A stretch of DNA of 9,262 nt from Desulfovibrionaceae bacterium UBA6814 (GCA_002452635.1 DKEU01000115.1:2535-11796); one strand, 5' to 3'; positions 1 through 7,923 are shown, counted from the first letter of the stretch. Made by a program: numbers and translations. Notes: a model not told the origin generated them from the letters alone.

Positions 1-355
<355 letters not shown>

Positions 356-404
356 CGTGTTCTCCTTATCCTGAACAAGCAGGACGGCATCCGGGCCGCC
401 CGGC

Positions 405-435
405 GCAGGTTCGCCTTGGAATAAGGCGAACCTGC
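405..435 (-). other. Perfect 13-bp inverted repeat (second of two hairpins between recO and glyQ)
   Basis: Arms 405-417 and 423-435 are exact reverse complements (GCAGGTTCGCCTT read on the minus strand), with a 5-nt loop. It lies in the transcribed gap between recO and glyQ, 4 nt after the preceding hairpin. No run of U follows it, so a Rho-independent terminator is unlikely. An mRNA-processing or stability hairpin, an attenuator part, or a dispersed repeat are all possible. Confidence 0.8.
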
Positions 436-439
436 ATAA

Positions 440-472
440 GCGCCTCTAAACGTCTGCGACGTTAAGAGGCGC
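440..472 (-). other. 14-bp inverted repeat starting at the recO stop codon
   Basis: Arms 440-453 and 459-472 pair with a single mismatch (A448 faces A464) around a 5-nt loop. The outermost base, C472 on the plus strand, is the G of the recO TAG stop, so the hairpin begins inside the stop codon. It is followed by TTAT and a second perfect hairpin, with no T-tract. It could slow exonucleases at the recO 3' end or influence glyQ expression; the sequence does not decide. Confidence 0.75.
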
Positions 473-1218
473 TAGATTTTCCGAAAAGATCCACCAGCCC
501 AGGCCAGGCCCAGGTGGAAGCGCACGTAGTGGTCCACGGCCGCATAGCACTGCCGGCGGGCCGCGCCGTGGGGCCGGGCGTTGCGCCAGTCCCAGGGGCG
601 GCCGGTCCGGACCTGCTCCAGGAGGTCCAGGGCCTCGCTGCACAAATCCAGTCCCGGGACGTCCCCGGCGCAGTCCGCGCAGACCACCCTGCCCCGCTCC
701 ACGTCAAGGCGCGGCAAAGACCCGCTGTGTATGCCTTTTCCGCAGTGAGAGCAAGCCGTAAGCGCGGGGGCGTAGCCCTGGCTGAAGGCCACCTTGGCCC
801 GGAACAGCACCGGAAAGAGCCCGGAGACCGCCTCGGCCCGGTCCAGGGTGTCCAGGCACTCGGTGATGAGGCCGTAGGCGTCGGCCGCGCCCTCGGGTCC
901 CAGGTGCACGGCCTCGAAGAACTTGAGGCAGTTCACGGCCTGGCCCAGGCGCTCCCGGTCCGTCCGAATGCGGGGGTAGGCCTGCTCCAGGGTTCCCTCC
1001 AGGAGATAGAGGTAGGCCCCGCGGCGGTCGCTGCGCACGTGGAAGCGCACCTGGTTGAGGGCGTCCAGGCAGCCGCAGAAGCGGCGGCGGCTGCGGCAGC
1101 CGCCGAAGGCGAAGGCGGTGTACGTGCCGCGGGAGGGGGAGAAGAGCCGGACCCAGAGGTCCTGCTCGCGGAAGCGGCCCACCTTGAGCACCAGGGCCTG
1201 TTCGGAGAATTCGATCAT
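472..1218 (-). CDS. recO: DNA repair protein RecO
   Basis: RecO works with RecR in the RecFOR pathway, loading RecA onto SSB-coated single-stranded gaps and annealing strands. The product is 248 residues, the usual family length. The N-terminal part (about 1-80, starting MIEFSEQALVLKVGRF) matches the OB-fold domain, and the rest is the helical RecO C domain. Cys156-x2-Cys159 and Cys180-x2-Cys183 form a four-cysteine zinc site, as in RecO of Bacillus and Deinococcus type and absent from E. coli RecO. The ATG at 1218-1216 gives the canonical N terminus, but no Shine-Dalgarno motif precedes it; the upstream 28 nt separate it from repeat copy A. The gene ends in TAG directly at a hairpin. It sits between rodZ and glyQ and is probably co-transcribed with rodZ. 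Confidence 0.93.
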   Translation of the reverse strand: MIEFSEQALVLKVGRFREQDLWVRLFSPSRGTYTAFAFGGCRSRRRFCGCLDALNQVRFHVRSDRRGAYLYLLEGTLEQAYPRIRTDRERLGQAVNCLKFFEAVHLGPEGAADAYGLITECLDTLDRAEAVSGLFPVLFRAKVAFSQGYAPALTACSHCGKGIHSGSLPRLDVERGRVVCADCAGDVPGLDLCSEALDLLEQVRTGRPWDWRNARPHGAARRQCYAAVDHYVRFHLGLAWAGGSFRKI

Positions 1219-1246
1219 GATCCGGCCAACGAGCGAACCTTTTTCT

Positions 1247-1371
1247 GCAAGCCGCTCAAAAACCGCGAGGGCAAGGCGCGAGAAACCGTCAAGCCCGAAG
1301 CGTATACGGACATACGTAAGGGTTTGACGGGTTCGAGCAACGCAGCCATCGCGGAATTTTCAGCGGCCTGC
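1247..1371 (-). repeat. 125-bp palindromic element, copy A (between rodZ-like gene and recO)
   Basis: One of three homologous copies in the window, read here in the sense of the upstream rodZ-like gene. Its ends are inverted repeats (GCAGGCCGCT at the rodZ end, GCAAGCCGCT-type at the recO end). Inner stems are CCGCGA/TCGCGG, an 11-bp arm with one mismatch, and an apical CGTAT/ATACG hairpin (1301-1305 with 1312-1316). The first sense base is the G of the rodZ TAG stop. Compared with copies B and C it has one inserted and one deleted base inside the inner part, leaving total length unchanged at 125 bp. It is transcribed inside the cluster and leaves only 28 nt before recO. No transposase or clear target duplication is visible. 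Confidence 0.9.
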
Positions 1372-2399
1372 TAGGGAATCGTGACCGTACGCACCTCGCC
1401 GGACTGGGCGTTCAGCGGGAAGGGCTTGTTGTCCAGGGTCACCTTCACCCCGCCGGCGTTGCCGAACTTCACGGTCAGGGCCTTGTCGAAGTGGATGGCC
1501 TTGGCCTCCCCGGGCTGGAGCAGCATGTCCAGGACGATGGACCCGTCCACCTCGGCGTTGACCCAGCAGAGCTGGCTGGCCTTGATCTCCATGATGCGGG
1601 TCCCGGTGGTGGCCACGGCCACGGGGGCCGGCGCGGCCAGGGCCGGTGCGGCCGGAGCGACCTCGGCTGCGGGCTTGGCCTCGGGCTTGGGCTCCGGCTT
1701 GGTCTCGGGCTTGGGGACCAGCTTGGGAGTGGCGGCCTGGGGCTCGGCAGCGGGCTTGGCCGGTTCGGGCGCGGGCTTGGGCGCCGGTTTGGCCAACTCC
1801 GTGGCCGCCGCCGCGGCGGGGGCCGGGGCAGGCTCGGGCGCGGGCTCCTCGCTGGGCGGAACCACGGGCTCCTCCCCGCCGGCCTGGGGCTGGGCCTCGG
1901 CTGCGGAATCCTGGGGAGCCGGCGCGGGCTCGGGCTCGGCCGGGGCCGCCGGGGCGGCCTGGGGCACTGGCGGTTGCGGGGCGGTCGGCTGCTTGGGCGC
2001 AAGCAGGGTGGCCCACAGCACGGCCCCGGCCACGGCCGCCACCAGCAGGAGCACGAGCAGCCCACGCAGGCTGGTGCGCCGCCCCTGCCCCACGTTGCGG
2101 GCCGCGGTCATGGAGATGGGCTTGTCGCGGGTGGGATCGTTGCCGAAGTCGTCGTCGGCCACGAAATATTCCTGGGCCAGGGCCGCGGCGTACTGCTCGG
2201 GGTCCAGGTCCAGAAGCCGGGCATAGTTCTTCACGAACCCCTTGGCGTACACGGGATGGGGCAGGTCCTCCTTGCGGCCGGCCTCGATGGCCAGGAGATT
2301 GCGGCGGCTGATCTTGGTCCGCTGGACCACATCCTCCACGGAAAGCCCACGCCGCTCCCGCTCCTGCTTGAAGACTGCACCCAATTCCTGGAGATTCAT
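1371..2399 (-). CDS. rodZ: RodZ-like helix-turn-helix membrane protein
   Basis: 342 residues with RodZ architecture. RodZ links MreB filaments to the cell-wall elongation machinery at the inner membrane. Residues about 3-70 form a Xre/HTH_25-type helix-turn-helix (SVEDVVQRTKISRRNLLAIEAGR is its core region). A basic stretch and one membrane segment (about 113-134) follow, then a very Ala/Pro/Lys/Glu-rich periplasmic linker (about 137-265). The C-terminal beta-rich domain (about 267-340) resembles DUF4115. The ATG at 2399-2397 is preferred; a TTG two codons upstream is in frame and cannot be excluded, and the ribosome-binding site is weak (GGGG about 6 nt upstream). It starts 28 bp after the SurA-like gene. 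Its TAG stop is the first base triplet of repeat copy A. An HTH transcription regulator is the alternative, but the membrane segment and C-terminal domain favour RodZ. Confidence 0.85.
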   Translation of the reverse strand: MNLQELGAVFKQERERRGLSVEDVVQRTKISRRNLLAIEAGRKEDLPHPVYAKGFVKNYARLLDLDPEQYAAALAQEYFVADDDFGNDPTRDKPISMTAARNVGQGRRTSLRGLLVLLLVAAVAGAVLWATLLAPKQPTAPQPPVPQAAPAAPAEPEPAPAPQDSAAEAQPQAGGEEPVVPPSEEPAPEPAPAPAAAAATELAKPAPKPAPEPAKPAAEPQAATPKLVPKPETKPEPKPEAKPAAEVAPAAPALAAPAPVAVATTGTRIMEIKASQLCWVNAEVDGSIVLDMLLQPGEAKAIHFDKALTVKFGNAGGVKVTLDNKPFPLNAQSGEVRTVTIP

Positions 2400-2427
2400 G
2401 CCCAACCCCGCATGGTTCCCGGGTTTG

Positions 2428-3381
2428 TTAGAGCCGGTTCTCGATGACCGCCTTGGACCGGAGCTCCTTCATGTACTCGCCGAAGCGCTCCTGGATCTTC
2501 TCGGAGTAGATCTTGTCCCGAATCTGGTTCTCGATGTCCGAGAGCTTCTGGGCGTCTCCGGACTCCATGGTGCGAGGCGTGAGCAGGGCCTCCCGGCCGT
2601 TGATGATGAAGGGCTGGCTGACCTGGCCCTCGGCCACGCCCTCCAGGGCCGTGCGCCACTCCTGGGCGAGGTTCTTCCACTCCAGGACCCCGATGTCCCC
2701 GCCCTGGCCCTTGCCCGGGCCCTCGGAATAGGCGTCGGCGGCCTCGGCGAAGCTGATCTCGCCCTTGGCGATGCGTTCGCGCAGCGGCGCGGCCGATTCG
2801 CCGGGGGCGAGCAGGATGAGGCCCAGGTGCACGGTGCGGTCCTTGGTGAAATCCTGCTTGTGCTCTTCATAGTACCGCTGCACGTCCTCGGAGGTGACCA
2901 CCACCTTGCGCCGGACCATGACCCCCAGGATGCGCTGGCGCAGAATGTCCTTGCGCAGAGTCTCCACAAACTCCTGGCGCGTCATCTTCTCCAGCTTGAG
3001 CTGCTCCAGGAAGCCCTCCTCGTTGAGCTTGTGATTCTCCTTGAAGGCCTGGACCTGGGTCTCGATCTCCACGTCGGACACGGTGATGCCGAACTTCTTG
3101 ACCTCCTGCTCCAGGAGGATGTCGTCGATGAGCTTGTCGAGCAGGTCCTGCTTGAACTTGAACAGGGCCTGCTTGTCCGCGTCCGAGAGCTGGCGCCCCT
3201 TGAACTGCTCCAACACGGGCTTGAGGCGTTCGTTGAGGTCGAAAAGGGTGATGATCTCGCCGTTGACCACGGCCACGATGCGGTCCACCACTTCGGCGGC
3301 GGGGGCCGGCGAGGCGGCCGAGAGGCACAGGATGGACAGGGTCAGGGCAAGGGCGGCAAGTCGGCTGGGCAGTCGCTGCAA
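2428..3381 (-). CDS. surA: Periplasmic SurA-like peptidyl-prolyl cis-trans isomerase
   Basis: A chaperone/isomerase expected to help outer-membrane and periplasmic proteins fold. With the TTG start it has 317 residues. Residues 1-29 are a Sec signal peptide with cleavage probably near APA-A (27-29). Residues about 30-175 are a SurA N-terminal chaperone domain (VVDRIVAVVNGEIITLFDL). Residues about 180-270 are one parvulin domain with the hallmark GGDIGVLEW and EGQVSQPF, and a charged helical tail follows. E. coli SurA has two parvulin domains and about 428 residues, so this is the short single-domain type. TTG at 3381-3379 is chosen because GGAGGAG (3394-3388) sits 6 nt upstream and the signal peptide begins there; an in-frame ATG at 3462 would add an unlikely 27-residue polar leader. 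The stop is TAA. It follows a second SurA-like gene. Confidence 0.88.
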   Translation of the reverse strand: MQRLPSRLAALALTLSILCLSAASPAPAAEVVDRIVAVVNGEIITLFDLNERLKPVLEQFKGRQLSDADKQALFKFKQDLLDKLIDDILLEQEVKKFGITVSDVEIETQVQAFKENHKLNEEGFLEQLKLEKMTRQEFVETLRKDILRQRILGVMVRRKVVVTSEDVQRYYEEHKQDFTKDRTVHLGLILLAPGESAAPLRERIAKGEISFAEAADAYSEGPGKGQGGDIGVLEWKNLAQEWRTALEGVAEGQVSQPFIINGREALLTPRTMESGDAQKLSDIENQIRDKIYSEKIQERFGEYMKELRSKAVIENRL

Positions 3382-3387
3382 CGTCGT

Positions 3388-3394
3388 CTCCTCC
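3388..3394 (-). promoter_or_regulatory. Ribosome-binding site that sets the TTG start of surA
   Basis: Minus-strand GGAGGAG, 6 nt before TTG 3381-3379. It is close to perfect and decides for the TTG start over the in-frame ATG at 3462. Confidence 0.85.
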
Positions 3395-3404
3395 GGGCGG
3401 GCTG

Positions 3405-3432
3405 GGTGCCGGCCGTGCGGCCGAACCGCACC
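3405..3432 (-). other. Hairpin in the surA leader
   Basis: GGTGC (3405-3409) pairs with GCACC (3428-3432), and CGGCC (3410-3414) with GGCCG (3419-3423) around a 4-nt loop; four unpaired bases lie on one side. It is 10 nt upstream of the surA ribosome-binding site and could modulate translation. No U-tract is present, so it is not a terminator. Confidence 0.5.
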
Positions 3433-3465
3433 TGTGGTAGTCTGTTTTTCAACGACATGCAATCA

Positions 3466-3488
3466 TCCCGCGGCATAGGCCGCCGGGA
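3466..3488 (-). other. GC-rich hairpin just after the lipoprotein gene
   Basis: Arms 3466-3474 and 3479-3488 pair over 9 bp with one bulged base (3484) and a 4-nt loop. It begins two bases after the TAG stop at 3493-3491. It lacks a T-tract, so it may stabilise mRNA or weakly pause transcription in the 109-bp gap before surA rather than terminate it. Confidence 0.5.
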
Positions 3489-3490
3489 GA

Positions 3491-4465
3491 CTAGGGAGTC
3501 GTGGCGTTGCGCTCGGCCGGCGCGGCCGCGGGGCGGACCAGGGACAGGAGCGGCGTGACCTGGATGTCCGCGCTGGCCAACTGGGACGTGAGCCAGGCAT
3601 CGAAGACCCGGCCCAGCTTCTCCTCCACCAGCACCTTCTCCACCAGGGGATAGGCCCGGGAGGGGTCCAGCACCTTGGCCGGGGTGTTCTCCACCAGCAC
3701 CAGCCGGGTGAACCCGTCGCTGCCGGCCAGGGCCTGGCTGGCCTGGCCGGGCTCCAGGCCCTTGAGCGCGTCGCGCCAGGCGGCGGTCAACCGGTCCTCG
3801 CGCATCTTGAGGTCCTGCACCTGGACCTGGGGAACCTGCCCGCTCACCGCGGCGGCGTCCGGGTTGCGGGCCACGACCTCCACCGCCTGGTTCACCACGT
3901 CCAGGCTGGGGCCGCGCAGCATGAAGAAGCGCACCCGGGGCGGCAGGTAGAAGTCGTGGATGTGCTCCTTGTAGTAGGCCTCGGCCTCCTGGTAGTCGAG
4001 CTTGATCTCGGGCCGGAGCACCTCGCGGTAGAACTTCTCCACGGTCAGGCGGGAGCGCAGTTGCTGCCGCCAGGCGTCCAGGTCGATGTACTCCTCCACC
4101 AGGACCTGTTCGAAGGCCCCCTCGGGATAGTCGGCCCGGATCTCGGCCTCGGCTGCGGCCAGCTCCTCATCGGTCACCTGCAGGCCGCGCTTCTCCAGGG
4201 TCTGGTCCACCAGGGCCAGCACCACCAGATCGCTCAGCACCTGGCCGTACTCCTCCTGCAACTTGGTCACCGAGGGGTTGCTCTCCCCGGGGCCGGAGAG
4301 CGCGGCGAAGCTGTGCCTGGCCTCCAACTGCTGCTGGGTGATGGGCCGGCCGTTGACCTTGGCCACCACCCCTTTTTCCTCGGGGCTGCGGGCGCAGGCC
4401 GCCAGGGCCGCGCCCAGGGCCAGGGCCAGGGCCAGGAACGCGGCCCGGTGCAGGACGGTTCTCAT
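3491..4465 (-). CDS. SurA/parvulin-family lipoprotein with degenerate isomerase domain
   Basis: 324 residues. An N-terminal lipoprotein signal peptide ends in the lipobox LAAC, with Cys24 the predicted lipidated residue; Ala at +2 does not suggest inner-membrane retention. A SurA-like N-terminal domain follows (VVAKVNGRPITQQQLE at about 33-48), then a long helical region to about 175. The segment about 176-262 aligns with a parvulin fold (PPRVRFFMLRG, KGLEPGQASQAL) but lacks the GGDLG-type loop seen in the neighbouring SurA, so isomerase activity is doubtful. A holding chaperone or assembly factor for envelope proteins, like PrsA or SurA, is inferred. ATG 4465-4463 overlaps the mfd TGA by 4 bp, and GGAGG (4477-4473) lies 7 nt upstream inside mfd, so translation is probably coupled to mfd. 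The stop is TAG at 3493-3491. Confidence 0.8.
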   Translation of the reverse strand: MRTVLHRAAFLALALALGAALAACARSPEEKGVVAKVNGRPITQQQLEARHSFAALSGPGESNPSVTKLQEEYGQVLSDLVVLALVDQTLEKRGLQVTDEELAAAEAEIRADYPEGAFEQVLVEEYIDLDAWRQQLRSRLTVEKFYREVLRPEIKLDYQEAEAYYKEHIHDFYLPPRVRFFMLRGPSLDVVNQAVEVVARNPDAAAVSGQVPQVQVQDLKMREDRLTAAWRDALKGLEPGQASQALAGSDGFTRLVLVENTPAKVLDPSRAYPLVEKVLVEEKLGRVFDAWLTSQLASADIQVTPLLSLVRPAAAPAERNATTP

Positions 4466-7400
4466 GCCCGGTCCTCCGGCAGCAGGGCCAGCAGTTCGTC
4501 TTCCACGTGGTGCATGGCCTCGCGGATAGACTGCTTTTCGGGAATGCGCAACTCCAATCGCGCCGGAGGCATGAGCCTGACGCTGCCCGGCCGCGCCGTC
4601 ACCCAGGGCAGGAGGCGGTCCGGGTCCACGCCCGCATCGTCCTCCTTCCAGGTCAGGGCCACCCGGCCCGGATAGAGGTCGGCCGCCGCCACCCGCAGCC
4701 GGGAGAGCAGGCGCTTGAGCGAGAGCACCGCCACGAAGGACTCGGCCTCCACGGGCAGCGGCCCGAACCGGTCCCGCATCTCCCCGGCGACTTCCGCGAT
4801 GCCGCGGCCGTCCACGGCCGAGGACAGGGACTTGTACAGGGAGAGCCGCTCCCGGGAGTCGCCGATGTAGCTCTCGGGCAGGCGCGCCGGAAATCCTATG
4901 GTGAGCTCCGGCTCCACGTGCTCGGCGCGCGCGCCCTCGCCCCGCTGCCGGCGCACCTCCTCCTCCAGCATCTCCAGGTAGAGGTCCAGGCCCACCTTGG
5001 CGGCCACCCCGGACTGGGCCTCGCCCAGGATGTTCCCGGCCCCGCGCAGGCGCAGATCCTCCATGGCCACCGAGAATCCCGCGCCCAGGAAGTCCATGTC
5101 CAGGATGACCTGGAGCCGCTTGCGGGCCGGCTCGGGCAGGTTGTCCAGGCTGGGGATCACGAAGCAGGCGAAGGCCTGGCGCTCGGAGCGCCCCACCCGG
5201 CCGCGCAGCTGGTAGAGCTGGCCCAGGCCGAACATGTGGGCCGAATCCACCACCAGGGTGTTGGCCCGGGGGAAGTCCAGGCCGGACTCGATGATGGCGG
5301 TGCACACCAGGATGTCCAGCTCCCCGTGCCAGAACTGGTGCATGGCCTCCTCCAGGGCGCGCTCGGACATCTGGCCGTGGGCCATGCCCACCCGGGCCCC
5401 CGGGGCCAGGCGGCGGACGTAGGAGACCACGTCCTCCAGGCCCTGCACCCGGTTGTGCACCCAGAACACCTGGCCCTGGCGCTCCAGCTCCCGGCGCAGG
5501 ATGCCGGCCAGGGCCGCGTCGTCGCGCTCGATGAGGAAGGTGGACACGGGCTTGCGGTCCACGGGCGGGGTCTCGATGACCGACAGCCCGCGCAGCCCGG
5601 CCAGGGAGAGCTGCAAGGTGCGCGGGATGGGGGTGGCGGTGAGGGTGAGCACGTCGATGGTCTTGCGGTACGCCTTGAGCCGCTCCTTGTGCTTGACCCC
5701 GAAGCGCTGCTCCTCGTCCAGGACGAGCAGGCCCAGGTTGGGCAGCTCCACGTCCTTGGACAGGAGGCGGTGGGTGCCGATGAGGATGTCCACCCTGCCC
5801 TTGGCCGCGGCCGCCAGCACGGCCTTCTGCCGCTCGCGGGTCACGAAGCGGGAGAGCATGGCCACGGTGATGGGAAAATCCTTCAAGCGGCGCTTGAAGT
5901 TCTGGTAGTGCTGTTCGGCCAGAACCGTGGTGGGGCACAAGAGCGCCACCTGCTTGCCGTCCAGGGCCGCGCGGAAGGCCGCGCGCATGGCCACCTCGGT
6001 CTTGCCGAAGCCCACGTCGCCGCAGACCAGCCGGTCCATGGGCTCGGCGCGGCCCATGTCCTCCAGCACCTCGGCGATGGCCCGCCCCTGGTCCGGGGTC
6101 TCCTCGAAGCCGAACGACGCCTCGAACTCCCAGAACAGCTCATTGAGCGGGCCGTAGGCAAAGCCCTTGGCCACCCGGCGGTAGGCGTACATCTCCACCA
6201 GCTCCTGGGCCACCCTCTCCAGGGCCTTGCGTACCCGGCCCTTGGTGCGGGCGAAGCTGACGCCGCCCAGCCGGTCCAGGGCCGGAGCCGAGCCGTCCGG
6301 CCCCTTGTAGCGCTGCACCAGGTTCATGCGGTCCACGGGCAGGTAGAGCTTGTCGTCGCCCGCGAAGCGCAGGAGCAGGTAGTCGCCGGTCACGCTGCCC
6401 ACGGTGAGCCGGGTGAGCGCGTCGAAGCGGCACACCCCCCAGTCGCGGTGCACCAACAGGTCGTTGGGGGACAGGTCCTCGTGCTCGGCCAGGCCCTTGA
6501 AGGCCTTGTCCCGGCCGGCGCGCGCCTCGGCGGGCCGGGGCTGGAGCACGTCCTCGGCCAGGACCAGCATCCCGCTCCAGGACAGGTCGAATCCCTTGCG
6601 CAGGGGCGAGACCAGGGCGAAGAGGCCCCGGGAGTCCGGCCGGTAGGCCGTGGCGGGCAGCACCCCCTCCTGGCCGGCCAGGGTGAGGAACTTCTTGCGC
6701 GCGCCCTCGGAGCGGAAGGACAGGAGCACCTGGGGCCGCTCCCGCTCCCACTGCTTCATGGCCTCCACCAGGGCGTGCCAGGGCCGCTCCTTGTGCTCGG
6801 GCTGCCAGAACAGGTCGGTGAAGTCGTGCAGGGCGCGTTCGGGCAGGTCCAGGCCCTTGCGCTCCGCGCCCATGGTCAGGTCCTCGAAGAGCACCTGGCT
6901 CTTGCCCACCCAGGAGGTGCGCGCGCCCTCGGCGGTCTGGATCAGGGCCCCGCGGGGCCAGCGCCGGGAGCCGGCCCGCCATTCCTCGTCCAGCCACTGG
7001 GACCAGTCCCACTCGGCCTCCTCCAGCCGGGTGCGCAACTGCCCTGCCCCGCACAGGAGCCAGACCGCGTCCCGGGGCATCCAGTCCGCCAGCAGCACGG
7101 GGTCCTGGTAGTACAGGCCGGGGTGCACCGCGCCCCCGGCGTCGGCCAGGCGGGAGAGCTCGTCCAGGGCCTGGGGGGAGAGCTCGCCCACGGCCTTGTG
7201 CCGCTTCCACTTCCCGGCCGCGGGCTCCTGCAGTTCGGGCAGGGCCGGCGAGGGCGTGGCCGGCAGGAAGATGGCGCTCTTCACCTCCTGGCGGGAGCGC
7301 TGGGTGGCCGGGTCGAAGCTGCGCAGGTCGTCCAGGGTGTCGCCGAAGAACTCCAGGCGCAGGGGCTCGTCGTAGCCCGCGGGGTACACGTCCAGGATGT

Positions 7401-7923
7401 CGCCGCGCAGGGCGGCCTCCCCGGGCCGGGTCACCATGCGCACCCGCTCGTAGCCCCAGGCCGCCAACTGCTCCAGGAGCCGGCCGGGCGGGATGTCCTG
7501 GCCCTTGGCCAGCTCCAGGCTACACCCGGCCAGCACGTCGGGCGAGGGCCACTTGGCCAGCAGGTTGTCCACGGTGAGCAGGGCCCCGCGCGGGCCGCGG
7601 CCGAAGGCCAGGCCCCAGAGCGCGGCCCAGCGGGCGGTCCAGGCCCGGGCCTCGGCCCGGCCGGCCCCGAAGGAGGGGAAAACCGACCAGGGGCCGCTGC
7701 CCGGCGAGACGGCCAGGCCTGCGCCGCCGCCCGGGGCCGTGAGCTCCAGCAGGCTGCGCAGCACGGACAGCTCGGCCTCGCCCGGCACCACCAGCACCAC
7801 GCTGCGGCCCAGGCCCAGCAGACCGCCGGCCACCGCGGCCTGGGTGGCCGGGCCGCTCTTGTACACGCTGCGCACCGCCCCGGGACGGGTCAGCACGTCG
7901 CGCAATTCAGGAGGAAACGGCAC
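4462..7923 (-). CDS. mfd: Transcription-repair coupling factor Mfd
   Basis: Mfd is an ATP-dependent DNA translocase that pushes RNA polymerase off damaged templates and recruits UvrA. At 1153 residues it matches the family length (E. coli 1148). The UvrB-homologous part spans about 1-340 (GDILDVYPAG at 174-183). The RNA polymerase-interacting domain is at about 480-545. The helicase core has Walker A GDVGFGKTE (635-643, Lys641), DEEQ (736-739), TATPIPRT (762-769) and RGRVGRS (907-913). The TRCF C-terminal domain is at about 1010-1110. The start is GTG (7923-7921) with GAGG at 7937-7934, 10 nt upstream; the N terminus MPFPPELRDVL supports it. In the polymerase-interacting domain the usual HGIG/HGVG turn reads WGVC (495-498), a variation to note. 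A terminator-like hairpin sits directly upstream. Its TGA overlaps the next gene. Confidence 0.97.
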   Translation of the reverse strand: MPFPPELRDVLTRPGAVRSVYKSGPATQAAVAGGLLGLGRSVVLVVPGEAELSVLRSLLELTAPGGGAGLAVSPGSGPWSVFPSFGAGRAEARAWTARWAALWGLAFGRGPRGALLTVDNLLAKWPSPDVLAGCSLELAKGQDIPPGRLLEQLAAWGYERVRMVTRPGEAALRGDILDVYPAGYDEPLRLEFFGDTLDDLRSFDPATQRSRQEVKSAIFLPATPSPALPELQEPAAGKWKRHKAVGELSPQALDELSRLADAGGAVHPGLYYQDPVLLADWMPRDAVWLLCGAGQLRTRLEEAEWDWSQWLDEEWRAGSRRWPRGALIQTAEGARTSWVGKSQVLFEDLTMGAERKGLDLPERALHDFTDLFWQPEHKERPWHALVEAMKQWERERPQVLLSFRSEGARKKFLTLAGQEGVLPATAYRPDSRGLFALVSPLRKGFDLSWSGMLVLAEDVLQPRPAEARAGRDKAFKGLAEHEDLSPNDLLVHRDWGVCRFDALTRLTVGSVTGDYLLLRFAGDDKLYLPVDRMNLVQRYKGPDGSAPALDRLGGVSFARTKGRVRKALERVAQELVEMYAYRRVAKGFAYGPLNELFWEFEASFGFEETPDQGRAIAEVLEDMGRAEPMDRLVCGDVGFGKTEVAMRAAFRAALDGKQVALLCPTTVLAEQHYQNFKRRLKDFPITVAMLSRFVTRERQKAVLAAAAKGRVDILIGTHRLLSKDVELPNLGLLVLDEEQRFGVKHKERLKAYRKTIDVLTLTATPIPRTLQLSLAGLRGLSVIETPPVDRKPVSTFLIERDDAALAGILRRELERQGQVFWVHNRVQGLEDVVSYVRRLAPGARVGMAHGQMSERALEEAMHQFWHGELDILVCTAIIESGLDFPRANTLVVDSAHMFGLGQLYQLRGRVGRSERQAFACFVIPSLDNLPEPARKRLQVILDMDFLGAGFSVAMEDLRLRGAGNILGEAQSGVAAKVGLDLYLEMLEEEVRRQRGEGARAEHVEPELTIGFPARLPESYIGDSRERLSLYKSLSSAVDGRGIAEVAGEMRDRFGPLPVEAESFVAVLSLKRLLSRLRVAAADLYPGRVALTWKEDDAGVDPDRLLPWVTARPGSVRLMPPARLELRIPEKQSIREAMHHVEDELLALLPEDRA

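Noticed and set aside
356..471. T-box riboswitch in front of glyQ.
   Set aside because: No T-box consensus (UGGNACC) or terminator with a U-run; only two plain hairpins are present.
1247..1371. Insertion sequence remnant with target-site duplication.
   Set aside because: No transposase fragment is visible and the flanks of the three copies show no convincing direct repeats; a non-autonomous element remains possible.
1491..2447. Gly- and Ala-rich open frames on the plus strand opposite rodZ.
   Set aside because: They are complements of the repetitive Ala/Pro linker of RodZ and show no start signals or domains.
3382..3462. In-frame ATG start for surA at 3462.
   Set aside because: It would put a 27-residue polar stretch before the signal peptide and has no good ribosome-binding site, whereas TTG 3381 has GGAGGAG.
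4466..5938. A long upstream extension of the lipoprotein reading frame inside mfd.
   Set aside because: The extension is an Arg/Gly/Pro-rich out-of-frame shadow of mfd; the lipoprotein signal peptide and GGAGG site fix the start at 4465.
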